NCBI RefSeq assembly: GCF_003846135.1
Contig: NZ_RHHM01000020.1
Coordinates: 1 to 61,753, forward strand
DNA from: Erwinia psidii
GTDB taxonomy: Bacteria > Pseudomonadota > Gammaproteobacteria > Enterobacterales > Enterobacteriaceae
Reading direction: 5' to 3'
DNA: 61,753 bases
Shown piece by piece: positions 39,573 through 47,917 of the stretch; position 1 is the first letter of the stretch, and each line of letters begins with the position of its first letter. The notes below the pieces were generated by a model, which saw only the letters and a program-made list of their open reading frames with translations, did no database searches and was not told the origin of the DNA. The position numbers and the translations under genes are program-made.

Positions 39573-40538
39573 ATGCGTCTCAGTACCGCAATGATTTACG
39601 ATCAGCAGATGCGGGGTATTTCAACCTCGCAGGCCAGCTGGCTGAAAGTCGGTGAGCAACTTTCATCAGGCAAGCGTGTGGTCAACCCGTCGGACGACCC
39701 GGTTGCTGCCGCGCAGGCGGTGGTGTTGTCACAGGCCCAGGCGCAGACCAGCCAGTACAAAACTGCACGCAGCTTTGCCACTACCACCATTTCGGAAGAA
39801 GAGACCAACCTTCAGCAGGTTACCAGCGTCATTCAAAGTGCGCAGACGGTGGTGGTGGCGGCGGCCAACGGCACATTGTCCGATGATGACCGCGCTTCCT
39901 ATGCTCAGCAGCTTACCGGGTTGCGTGACCAGTTGCTTAATCTCGCCAACGCGACTGATGGCAATGGACGTTATCTGTTTGCCGGCTATAAAACCGACTC
40001 CGCACCTTTTACCCAGGATTCCAGCGGTAATGTCACTTACAGCGGTGGCACGACGGCTATCAGTCAGAAGGTTGATTCCAGCCGTACAATGGTCACCAGC
40101 CACACCGGCGATCAGGTATTTATGGCGCTGACCAGCAATGCCAAAGCAGAGCCGGACGGTAGCACCAGCGAAGCGAATATCTTTACTACGCTCAATACGG
40201 CAATTAATGCTCTGAACACGCCTATCGCCAGCGCTGATGATACTGCCATACAGGCGTCCGAGGATGCACTGGACAAGACCAATCGCGGCCTGAGCAACTC
40301 GTTAAATAACGTGCTTGCGGTGCGTTCCGTGCTGGGTACGCAGTTGAGCGAGCTGAGTAATCTGGATGCGAAAGGGGATGATACGACGGTTAATCAGACC
40401 ACGCAGATGAGCAACCTGGTGGATGTGGATTACACCAGTGCGATCTCTTCCTACACCATGCAGCAAACTGCACTACAGGCGTCATACAAGGTTTTCACTG
40501 ACATGTCTTCCATGTCACTGTTCAAACTTAATGGCTAA
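39573..40538 (+). CDS. flgL: Hook-filament junction protein FlgL
   Basis: FlgL (HAP3) is the second junction protein. The 321-residue protein starts Met-Arg-Leu-Ser-Thr-x-Met-Ile-Tyr-Asp-Gln-Gln-Met and has Leu-Ser-Ser-Gly-Lys-Arg-Val-Val-Asn-Pro-Ser-Asp-Asp-Pro, the flagellin-type N-terminus. It ends with Ala-Ser-Tyr-Lys-Val-Phe-Thr-Asp-Met-Ser-Ser-Met-Ser-Leu-Phe. It lies 17 bases after flgK. In E. coli rne follows; here an accessory region begins. Confidence 0.95.
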   Translation: MRLSTAMIYDQQMRGISTSQASWLKVGEQLSSGKRVVNPSDDPVAAAQAVVLSQAQAQTSQYKTARSFATTTISEEETNLQQVTSVIQSAQTVVVAAANGTLSDDDRASYAQQLTGLRDQLLNLANATDGNGRYLFAGYKTDSAPFTQDSSGNVTYSGGTTAISQKVDSSRTMVTSHTGDQVFMALTSNAKAEPDGSTSEANIFTTLNTAINALNTPIASADDTAIQASEDALDKTNRGLSNSLNNVLAVRSVLGTQLSELSNLDAKGDDTTVNQTTQMSNLVDVDYTSAISSYTMQQTALQASYKVFTDMSSMSLFKLNG

Positions 40539-40551
40539 TCTGTTTACATTT

Positions 40552-40625
40552 TAGAGCGTGCTTAAACCGGGCACGTTCATTTTTTCCCGTTTTCAGCTTA
40601 ACTGCTGTTGACGGGTTTTTTTTGT
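40552..40625 (+). terminator. Tandem terminators after flgL
   Basis: Two inverted repeats follow each other. AGCGTGC pairs with GCACGTT, followed by CATTTTTTCC. Then CCCGT pairs with ACGGG across a 23-base loop, followed by eight T. Confidence 0.7.
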
Positions 40626-41212
40626 TTGCAATGCAGGCATTGGTTTCTGCGCTTTGAAGAGCTGATCACATTTTGTTTAGGGTGACATTTTCGGTCTGCG
40701 GCAGGGCTTGCCAGTCTCTGCCCGGCGGACTGCACTCTGTTTTAATCGGGAGGTAATGTGAACAGGTTGTCAGCATCCAGACGGTATTCAACGCGGCTGC
40801 CCGGAACTCAGGGCGCATTAAATATCAGCAGCTGTGCCGCAGGTTGAGCTGACAATGCACAGAGCGAACGGTCTTTTTTTCTGATTATTTATTGATATTT
40901 AACACCACTCTTTTTTTGTGAAAAAATCAGACAGCATTACAACTGGCATGAATAAAGATTTTTTTGCTGCCAGAGTAAAATATAATTTTATGGGTTAGGT
41001 TAATAAATTGCTGGTGGGGTTAAGTTTTTAGTTGCCATATAAAGGGTGCTGAATCTTTAATGAGAATATTTTTATTTTTGTTATTGAATGAAAAATGGAC
41101 CTGTTGATAATATTTCTTTATTTATATGGGGCTTTTTATTTTATTAAAGTCTGGTATTGAATTTGTTAACTATATGGATTTGTTTGCGGGTATTAATTTC
41201 AGATTTTTGAAT
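40626..41212. other. AT-rich stretch without a gene, start of the accessory island
   Basis: The sequence turns clearly AT-rich after about 40870. No ORF, RNA gene or insertion-sequence end is recognisable. It marks the border between the conserved flagellar block and the horizontally acquired looking LysR/chitinase region. Confidence 0.45.
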
Positions 41213-42109
41213 TCACCTTATGCAGTCAATGTCGTTGTTCTCATACTCACTCAAAATGCTACCCATTGCGGTCTTAAGATTTTTTTCACACTCTTTCAGG
41301 CAATAAATATAGGTTTTCAATTCGGGGAATGAGCGATCTATGCTGTAGTTGAGGTCTGTGTCAAAGCAGTGTTTATTTTTATAAAACAGAACCATGGATT
41401 CGCTCATCAGACCCACTGCATCACCACTTTTGATCAGAAAAAGATAGTTATCTATATCATCCACGATAATGACCTGAGCATTGGGGCAGGTGTTCAGAAT
41501 CTTCATATGGGCCGTTTTGATGTAGTGCTCGTGAAAGCCATTTCTGGGAATAATGATGGGGATTTTTTTCATATCACTGACCTGGTAACGCTCAATTCCC
41601 TTTGCCAGTAAGTAACAGATCGGCTCGCTATAGAATTCCATCGTGCTGATCCCGTTCTCAGCGATCTCCCGGTGGGAAATCACTGCCTGAACCTCACCGG
41701 AGAGCAGTGATTCCAGAGACTTTGCGGCATCACTGGAACAGTATGAAACCGACTCTGTTTTCTTTCTTTTCTTTACTAATATGTTGAACAGAAAGTGATT
41801 GAGGTTTTCAACACCGATCATCAGACTCCTTTTGATATTGAGGCTGTGCGTTTTCTGTGAAAAGCTGGCTTCAATTTCTGATATCTTCATGTAGTAAGGC
41901 ATTATCTTTTCATACAGTTCGAGCCCCTTTTTGGTGAGGGTGAAATCATGATCTGTGCGCGAAAAAAGCTTATATCCCAGTTCATCTTCGAAGAGCTTTA
42001 TTCTTCTCGATATTGGAGATGAAGTAACAAAAAGAATTTCGGACGCTTTTTTGAGCGATTTTTCTCTCGCCAGAACAATAAAGCATTTCAAGTTAGATGA
42101 AACAAACAT
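41213..42109 (-). CDS. LysR-family transcriptional regulator beside the chitinase cassette
   Basis: This 298-residue protein has an N-terminal winged helix (about 5-62). The helix-turn-helix reads Leu-Lys-Lys-Ala-Ser-Glu-Ile-Leu-Phe-Val-Thr-Ser-Ser-Pro-Ile-Ser-Arg-Arg-Ile-Lys, the standard LysR pattern. A type 2 periplasmic-binding-like effector domain follows (about 90-290). The gene is AT-rich with many Lys and Ile codons, unlike the flg genes next to it, which suggests acquisition. It is divergent from the chitinase gene across a long AT-rich gap. In Serratia a LysR protein, ChiR, controls chitinases and their holin/endolysin cassette. A similar job here is an inference from position. Confidence 0.85.
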   Translation of the reverse strand: MFVSSNLKCFIVLAREKSLKKASEILFVTSSPISRRIKLFEDELGYKLFSRTDHDFTLTKKGLELYEKIMPYYMKISEIEASFSQKTHSLNIKRSLMIGVENLNHFLFNILVKKRKKTESVSYCSSDAAKSLESLLSGEVQAVISHREIAENGISTMEFYSEPICYLLAKGIERYQVSDMKKIPIIIPRNGFHEHYIKTAHMKILNTCPNAQVIIVDDIDNYLFLIKSGDAVGLMSESMVLFYKNKHCFDTDLNYSIDRSFPELKTYIYCLKECEKNLKTAMGSILSEYENNDIDCIR

Positions 42110-43241
42110 ACTGCCTCCTGGTGGGGGTATATAGCGTCAACTTAAATCAGATGAAATATAACACACTCCAGAATCGTCTGAACTGGATTTGTCCTAAGAT
42201 TTTCTGATATTTATCAGTGTTTTCATTATGATGCTATTTTTTAAATAGTATTATTAATTTTTAAACTTGCGATATTCAGGTCATCTGCATATGCTTCGCG
42301 GAGTGTTAACAGGCATGAGTGTGAGCAAGTAGTACCAACTATTAAAATAGTTTTAAATTAAAAATAAAAGTCATGGATAAATACCTTTCTTCTGCTTTTA
42401 TATGGTTTTTGTATTTTTTTACGTCAATCTGCTTTAATAAAAATCTATATTACTGCACTGTGATATAAACTGAATTCATGGAAAAATTCGGCTGATGATT
42501 TAACATTTTTTTAATACAGCCAGCCTCAGATAAAATTTCGTCCCAAACAAAATAAATAGCCTTTACGCCAGTTCGATAACAACGGCCGGGGTCTGATGGC
42601 AATGATGATTATTTTTTAACAAAAAAAAGCATAAAAACGAACCACTCAAGAATACAGCGTAATGCTGTTTTACACCTTTATTGAAGACCTTATCTGATAA
42701 GGCCCTTCATCCTTCTCCGCTACAAAAAATCGGTAATTTCATCTTATGGACAGACGGGCTGTAACAATTCTGTTAATGCTTACTTAATTTTTTTGTGCCG
42801 ACACTGTAAATTTTTGTCAGTACGTCCACTCTTTAATCTTCCCCATCTTTAATGGCACAATTTCAATAGTCATAAAAAATGAAGTCTAAACGGCTTTTTT
42901 TTTGTATCTGATTTTTTAAGTAATCATCGGTCAGACCATTCAGTCCTTTCAGTTTGTTAAATTTGTTAAATCATCCATTGCTATCGTAAAAAACTTCGAC
43001 GCTGATTATATGTTTCTTATTGCCTTTATTATTTTTATTTAATGGTCAATCAATTCAGTCAGTTGCCAAAAAATCCGCTCATCATTTTAATTATTGAAAT
43101 TGAAAGTTTTTTTGCTGTGGTTAACATTTATTGCAGTAATAAAGTGATGCAGAAAGAAATTTTCACTATACCGAGTTCGATTGATGTAAAGATCATTTGA
43201 TAGTCTGCTTTAGAATTAATCCAATAAAACCTGGGGTGATT
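42110..43241. promoter_or_regulatory. Long AT-rich divergent region between lysR and the chitinase
   Basis: These 1.13 kb contain no gene I can support and are strongly AT-rich, a typical target of H-NS silencing. Two perfect inverted repeats stand out: AACTATT-AA-AATAGTT at 42337-42352 and CCTTATC-T-GATAAGG at 42688-42702. Either could be an operator or an RNA stem. No sigma-factor promoter could be assigned with certainty. Confidence 0.5.
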
Positions 43242-45851
43242 ATGTCCGAGAAAAATATGTCGTTAAGAAATAGCGAAAATAAAATGGTAGTGGGATTTTG
43301 GCATAACTGGCCATCCACTGAGGGGCAGGGTTACAGAAGAGGTAAATTTGTTGAAGTAGAGTTGCCTGATATTCCTGTGCAATATAATGTGATCGCTGTG
43401 TCTTTTATGAAAGTGCTGGATCTCGCGGATCGTATTCCTGACTTCAGGCCTTATAAAGGCACCGAAGCCGAATTTCGTCAGCAGATTGACAGGGTACATG
43501 CGCAAGGCCGCAAAGTGCTGATTTCTCTTGGAGGAGCAGATGCACATATTGAACTGAAAAGCGGAGATGAAGAAGCACTGGCAAACCGTATTATTGCACT
43601 GACCAATCAATACGATTTTGACGGTCTGGATATTGACCTGGAGCAGGCTGCAATCACCGCTGCGGATAATCAGACGGTCATTCCTGCGGCACTTAAAATG
43701 GTGAAAGATCATTTTAAATCATCAGGTAAATATTTCACCATCAGTATGGCTCCTGAATTTCCATACCTGACCCAGGGAGGGAGTTACAGCCCATATATTA
43801 GCCGCCTTGAAGGCTATTACGATTATATTATGCCGCAGTTTTATAATCAGGGCGGTGATGGCCTGTGGATTGATAATGTGGGTTGGCTGGCTCAGAATAA
43901 CGATGCGCAAAAAGCAGACTTTCTTTATTATCTGACCGAAAGTCTGGTAACCGGAACGCGTAATTATATCAAAATACCTCATGATAAATTTATCATCGGC
44001 TTGCCTACCAACAATGACGCGGCGGCAACTGGTTATGTCATCAATCCCGACGATGTTTATAATGCGCTGGACCGTCTGGAAGCGGCAGGTTTACCCATTC
44101 TGGGCTTGATGACCTGGTCGGTTAACTGGGATGCGGGTTCTACTGCCGACGGCGTGCCTTACAACTGGGAATTTATCAAGCGTTACGGCTATCTTGCGGG
44201 CGATGGCACCGTACCGGAACCACAGCCCGATCCCCAGCCACAGCCCGATCCTCAGCCACAGCCCGATCCCCAGCCACAGCCCGATCCTCAACCACAGCCT
44301 GATGAGTTGCCATCATGGCGAAGTGGTGTGAGATACAGTGATAATGACATGGTCAGCCTGCAGTCACAGCATTACCGCTGTGTGATGGAGCATGACTCCA
44401 ATACCTTCTGGACGCCAGACTTAGCTAACTCCCTCTGGCAGGCGACTGGTGCTGCTTCCCGGACATCGCTCTTTTCTACGGATACTGCCGGACAACTCAC
44501 GACACCAGCGTTACGCCACGGGCATATTGCCACGCCGGCATCACGCGCTTATTTCGCCTGGCAGAATGGTCAGCTGAATGCTGGTCAGCTTAACCAGCGT
44601 GAAGCGGGTAAATTCTTCCCACAAACCGACCGTGGATTGCAGGATCCCGTTGCACCTACCGACTCGGCTAACGCACTGCCACCGCCTGACGGCAGGATCG
44701 CCAGTGCCAATCAGGGTGATGGCCTGTTTCTGGATGAGCCTGGTTCACACTGGCAAAAACACACGGTCTCATCAGCCTCAGTACTGCAATTTATCTGGAC
44801 CTACACGGCACCGCATTCGACGCGTCGTTACAACTATTTCATTACTCGCGAGGGATGGAATCCAGAGCTGCCGCTCAGCCGTGCGCAATTTGAAACTGAA
44901 CCCTTCTTCAAAGTGGAGTTTACTGAACAGCCATTCTGGAGCCATGGGGCGGCCCTGCGGCCTACCAGCCCAACGGTGCATGAAGTGCCACTGCCGGTAC
45001 GCAGCGGCTACCACGTACTGTTGGCGGTGTGGGAAGTTGCAGATACCGGTAATGCGTTCTATCAGGTTATTGACCTCGATTTCGTCGGCGGTGGCAATCC
45101 TGATACTGATCTGCCAGTTTCACCAGCGGGTCTGCATGCAGGTGAGGTAACCAGTACCTCGGCGACACTGAGCTGGAATGCCTCGGCGACGGCGGGAGCA
45201 TCTTACCGCCTCTATCGCGACGGTCACTTGATCCACAGTGGCTCAGCGCTGTCGTTCACTGATAGCGGGCTACAGGAAAATACCCTTTATAGTTATGCAG
45301 TCAGTGCGGTTAACTCTGCTGGGGTGGAATCGTCTCAAAGTCAACCGCTGACCATCACCACCAGTACCACTGCTGAACCAGGTACTACGCCACCTACAGC
45401 ACCGTATAACCTGCATTCAATGGGAGAAACTGCGAACAGCGTCAATCTGATGTGGGGCGCATCCAGCGGCAGTAACCCTCTGCAAAGTTATATTGTCTAT
45501 CGTGACGGGTATGAAATCGATCGTGTGCCTGCTTCGCAGCTCAGCTACCTGGACAGCGGTCTGAAGGCTGACAGTTTCCATCGTTACTTTGTCGCGGCAG
45601 TGGATTCATCCAATCTGCTTTCCGTACCCAGTAATGTGCTGTCTGTGACCACCACCAGCGCCAGCGATGACAGCGGCGGCGGCGATGACAGCGGCGATCT
45701 CTATCCACAATGGACGCTGGGTACGTTTTACGCCACTGGCGCGCCAGTGAGCTATGTTGGCAGGAACTGGATCTGTCTGCAGGCACATACCGCTCTGGTT
45801 CAGGATTGGGCACCGGGAGAGGCACCTGCACTGTGGGCTGAAGTTCGCTAA
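43242..45851 (+). CDS. Multimodular chitinase with internal AA10 LPMO domain, no signal peptide
   Basis: This 869-residue protein has a GH18 domain at about 14-322. It contains Asp127-Gly-Leu-Asp130-Ile-Asp132-Leu-Glu134, the DxxDxDxE catalytic motif with Glu134 as acid. A Pro-Gln-Asp linker (325-354) and a CBM5/12 (about 359-402) follow. An AA10 LPMO-like domain (426-615) has His426, His525 and Phe606 at the places of the CBP21 copper brace and axial Phe. Two FnIII domains (about 625-709 and 718-805) and a second CBM5/12 (about 820-867) complete it. It should cut chitin hydrolytically and oxidatively. There is no signal peptide and there are only two cysteines (380, 845). The ATG at 43242 has GGGGTG upstream; the frame extends to a TTG at 43197. 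A holin and endolysin follow and may export it. Confidence 0.88.
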   Translation: MSEKNMSLRNSENKMVVGFWHNWPSTEGQGYRRGKFVEVELPDIPVQYNVIAVSFMKVLDLADRIPDFRPYKGTEAEFRQQIDRVHAQGRKVLISLGGADAHIELKSGDEEALANRIIALTNQYDFDGLDIDLEQAAITAADNQTVIPAALKMVKDHFKSSGKYFTISMAPEFPYLTQGGSYSPYISRLEGYYDYIMPQFYNQGGDGLWIDNVGWLAQNNDAQKADFLYYLTESLVTGTRNYIKIPHDKFIIGLPTNNDAAATGYVINPDDVYNALDRLEAAGLPILGLMTWSVNWDAGSTADGVPYNWEFIKRYGYLAGDGTVPEPQPDPQPQPDPQPQPDPQPQPDPQPQPDELPSWRSGVRYSDNDMVSLQSQHYRCVMEHDSNTFWTPDLANSLWQATGAASRTSLFSTDTAGQLTTPALRHGHIATPASRAYFAWQNGQLNAGQLNQREAGKFFPQTDRGLQDPVAPTDSANALPPPDGRIASANQGDGLFLDEPGSHWQKHTVSSASVLQFIWTYTAPHSTRRYNYFITREGWNPELPLSRAQFETEPFFKVEFTEQPFWSHGAALRPTSPTVHEVPLPVRSGYHVLLAVWEVADTGNAFYQVIDLDFVGGGNPDTDLPVSPAGLHAGEVTSTSATLSWNASATAGASYRLYRDGHLIHSGSALSFTDSGLQENTLYSYAVSAVNSAGVESSQSQPLTITTSTTAEPGTTPPTAPYNLHSMGETANSVNLMWGASSGSNPLQSYIVYRDGYEIDRVPASQLSYLDSGLKADSFHRYFVAAVDSSNLLSVPSNVLSVTTTSASDDSGGGDDSGDLYPQWTLGTFYATGAPVSYVGRNWICLQAHTALVQDWAPGEAPALWAEVR
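44223..44294 (+). repeat. 18-bp tandem repeat coding the Pro-Gln-Asp linker
   Basis: Four units of 18 bases (first CAGCCCGATCCCCAGCCA) differ only at synonymous positions, alternating CCCCAG and CCTCAG, so there is also a 36-base period. They encode Gln-Pro-Asp-Pro-Gln-Pro repeated. The copy number could vary between strains without breaking the frame. Confidence 0.9.
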
Positions 45852-46139
45852 AAACGGCAACAATAGATTGAGGGCCAAAAGGAATTGGCCATCACTGAGT
45901 CAGCCGCTGAAGGAGATTGATTGACAGGACGTGGGCGAAATATCGGGTAACAAAGCAATCCAAAGTACTTTTTCCGCAGAATTTAACCTGCTTCTTTTTA
46001 TTAAAGATAATTTTGCGCGTTATTTTTAATAAAGAAGAATTGAGTGCTCGGGTGTCTCATTGTTATTTTTTGTATTTAACAGCGTGAAGTTGGTTGTTTT
46101 TTAATAAAATATTTAAAGCTTAATATAACAGAGGTACCA

Positions 46140-46472
46140 ATGGTTTCCCTGTTTAATAACGTTGTGGAACAATGTGGGGTGTGGGTTGTAAATTATTTAC
46201 CTACAATATTTTCGGCTTTATCTGCTCTGGTAATTTCCTTCTTTATGGGAATTTATGACAAAAAAAATCTGAGTGAAATTGTTGCAGGCCCTTTTGTCTG
46301 TGCCATTTTTACTCTGGCGATTTCAGGCTCACTGGAACATCTCGGTTTTCCTGATAATGCGGTCAATCTGGTTGGCGGTGTTATCGGTTTTATTGGTGTG
46401 GATAAATTACGTTATTTGGTTGAAGGGAAATTATTTAGCCGCTTTGGAGTAAAAGAAAATGAAAATCAGTGA
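46140..46472 (+). CDS. Lambda-S-type holin, probable export holin of the chitinase cassette
   Basis: This 110-residue protein has three hydrophobic segments (about 19-39, 47-65, 73-92) and a charged C-terminus, the class I holin topology. The third segment and tail (Val-Ile-Gly-Phe-Ile-Gly-Val-Asp-Lys-Leu) resemble lambda S (Phe-Ile-Gly-Tyr-Ile-Gly-Thr-Asp). Holins make inner-membrane holes that release an endolysin. It overlaps the endolysin gene by 14 bases and lies 288 bases after the chitinase gene, on the same strand. No other phage structural gene is near, so an export role as for Serratia ChiW is more likely than a prophage lysis role; this is inferred. Confidence 0.75.
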   Translation: MVSLFNNVVEQCGVWVVNYLPTIFSALSALVISFFMGIYDKKNLSEIVAGPFVCAIFTLAISGSLEHLGFPDNAVNLVGGVIGFIGVDKLRYLVEGKLFSRFGVKENENQ

Positions 46473-46896
46473 TGACGGCATTGTGTTCATTAAAAAAGAA
46501 GAGGGTGAACGGTTACATGCTTATCTCGATGTTGCCGGTATTCCTACTATTGGGGTGGGTCACACTGGTGAAGTGAATGGTATGCCGATTGCTAAAAATA
46601 CCTGTATTACCGCAGAAAAATCGACGGAGCTTCTGAAGAAAGATTTAGCATCAGCAGAAAAAGCGATTGCAAAAAATATCACCGCACCGCTTTCTCAGAA
46701 TCAATATGATGCCCTGTGCAGCCTTATCTTTAATATCGGTTCAGGGGCATTCGCCGGTTCATCGGTGAAACGAAAGCTTAATGCCTGGGATTATAAGGGG
46801 GCAGCAGATGCCTTCCTGATGTGGAAGCGGGCCGGCAAAGCTCTGGATATATTACTTCCCCGTCGGGAAAGAGAACGCCAGCTGTTTCTCTCCTGA
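46459..46896 (+). CDS. GH24 endolysin (T4-lysozyme type) of the chitinase cassette
   Basis: This 145-residue muramidase has Glu15, Asp24 and Thr30 with exactly the T4 lysozyme spacing (E11, D20, T26). The Gly-Ile-Pro-Thr-Ile-Gly-Val-Gly-His-Thr segment and Phe-Asn-x-Gly-Ser-Gly-Ala-Phe further on are typical of phage GH24 enzymes. It has no signal or anchor sequence, so it depends on the overlapping holin gene to reach the wall. It cleaves the MurNAc-GlcNAc bond. Serratia's ChiX in the same genetic position is instead an L-Ala-D-Glu peptidase, so this cassette uses a different lytic enzyme. Confidence 0.85.
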   Translation: MKISDDGIVFIKKEEGERLHAYLDVAGIPTIGVGHTGEVNGMPIAKNTCITAEKSTELLKKDLASAEKAIAKNITAPLSQNQYDALCSLIFNIGSGAFAGSSVKRKLNAWDYKGAADAFLMWKRAGKALDILLPRRERERQLFLS

Positions 46897-46930
46897 ACCA
46901 GGCCCGGTTAAAAAAACAAGCAGAAGAAAA

Positions 46931-46951
46931 AAGAAGAAGAAGAAGAAGAAG
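46931..46951 (+). repeat. AAG trinucleotide repeat, seven units
   Basis: Seven exact AAG units lie 35 bases after the endolysin stop in purine-rich sequence. They could vary by slippage. Whether they lie in a translated frame is unclear. Confidence 0.9.
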
Positions 46952-46985
46952 ACAGTTCAGGAGCTTCAGCGCTTCTGTTGCCAGC

Positions 46986-47008
46986 CCCGTCACTGACGGG
47001 TTTTTTTT
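46986..47008 (+). terminator. Terminator after the holin/endolysin genes
   Basis: CCCGT and ACGGG pair around CACTG, followed by eight T. It closes the chitinase-holin-endolysin unit. Confidence 0.8.
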
Positions 47009-47078
47009 ACCTGGTCACCGGAAAGTATAGCGTTACGGCGCAGGCTACGGCATCCTTGCCGGCAGGGATAAAATTACC

Positions 47079-47900
47079 TCAGCCTAATGCAATCTCCCAC
47101 CACAACTTACTCAGCGGATAGCTGCGATTATTCGGGTCGGGTGCCTTCTCCCATGGCTTATTAAGAATATAGTGAATATTCTTCACCTGCGACATGTCCC
47201 AGATATTCGTATGCTGGAAGGGCAAGGTCTTCAGCGCGTTATAGATATATGGCAGCGGTTGCCAGCGCTGATGATAAAAGTCGTTGAGGAAATCCTGTTC
47301 TGCAAACAGATAGCGTGACAGGTCATCCAGCGCGGAGAGCTGATGCACCATATCGTCAAACACCTGCCGATCCGGCTTCAGTACCAGCAGTCCACCATTG
47401 AGGTAGTCCTCTACCTCGTCCGGCTGTACGGTATGTTCAACCCCCTTGCAGTAGCTGTAGAAGCAGTTTTCAGGTCGCCAGCTTTTAGGATAACTGGCAA
47501 TTTTTCCCGGATTGCAGCGGCAGGCATGGCAGGCGGCAATCCAGCCATTGGGTAGTTGCAGATCAAAAAGTTCGTCCATGTTCCGGGTCACCAACATATC
47601 GGCATCCAGAAAAACCACGCGTTCAAATTCCGTCAGCTGCCAGACGGCGAGCTTGCTCCATACCTCAGCAAAACGTTCGTTGGCATAGCGGGTCTGCTTG
47701 TTAGTGTCCTTAAGCAGTGGTGTTACCTCACGCAGCAGGCAACCAGCACGCTCCAGCAAATGGCGGGCTGCTGCATCAATGTTGCTGGTCACCATAACGA
47801 CCAGCGGCCAGGCTGTTTTAGCTCGCAGCAGGGACTTGTGTAACGCTTTCACCCCAACCAGATAATCCGGTTGGGTAAGCAGGGTAACCCATGCCTTCAT
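47079..47900 (-). CDS. GT8 (glycogenin-like) glycosyltransferase
   Basis: This 273-residue protein opens with Met-Lys-Ala-Trp-Val-Thr-Leu-Leu-Thr and contains Phe-Leu-Asp99-Ala-Asp101, the DXD metal site. Asn-Gly-Gly-Leu-Leu-Val-Leu-Lys-Pro and Glu-Gln-Asp-Phe-Leu-Asn further on are all seen in GT8 enzymes that use nucleotide sugars with retention. It probably acts in the cytosol. The Met at 47900 is chosen because AGGAG lies 7 bases upstream; Met 47906 is too close to it. It starts 17 bases after the preceding oxidase gene in the same direction, so the two probably act on one product. The acceptor is unknown. Confidence 0.8.
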   Translation of the reverse strand: MKAWVTLLTQPDYLVGVKALHKSLLRAKTAWPLVVMVTSNIDAAARHLLERAGCLLREVTPLLKDTNKQTRYANERFAEVWSKLAVWQLTEFERVVFLDADMLVTRNMDELFDLQLPNGWIAACHACRCNPGKIASYPKSWRPENCFYSYCKGVEHTVQPDEVEDYLNGGLLVLKPDRQVFDDMVHQLSALDDLSRYLFAEQDFLNDFYHQRWQPLPYIYNALKTLPFQHTNIWDMSQVKNIHYILNKPWEKAPDPNNRSYPLSKLWWEIALG

Positions 47901-47917
47901 TGGCATTCTCCTTACGT

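Noticed and set aside
46140..46896. Holin/endolysin as a plain prophage lysis relic
   Set aside because: Both genes are intact and sit between the chitinase and a terminator, with no other phage gene within several kb; an export role fits better, though a phage origin is likely.
46821..47030. Arg-rich plus-strand frame overlapping the endolysin end as a possible spanin
   Set aside because: It has no signal peptide, membrane helix or lipobox, and the Arg run comes from the AAG repeat.
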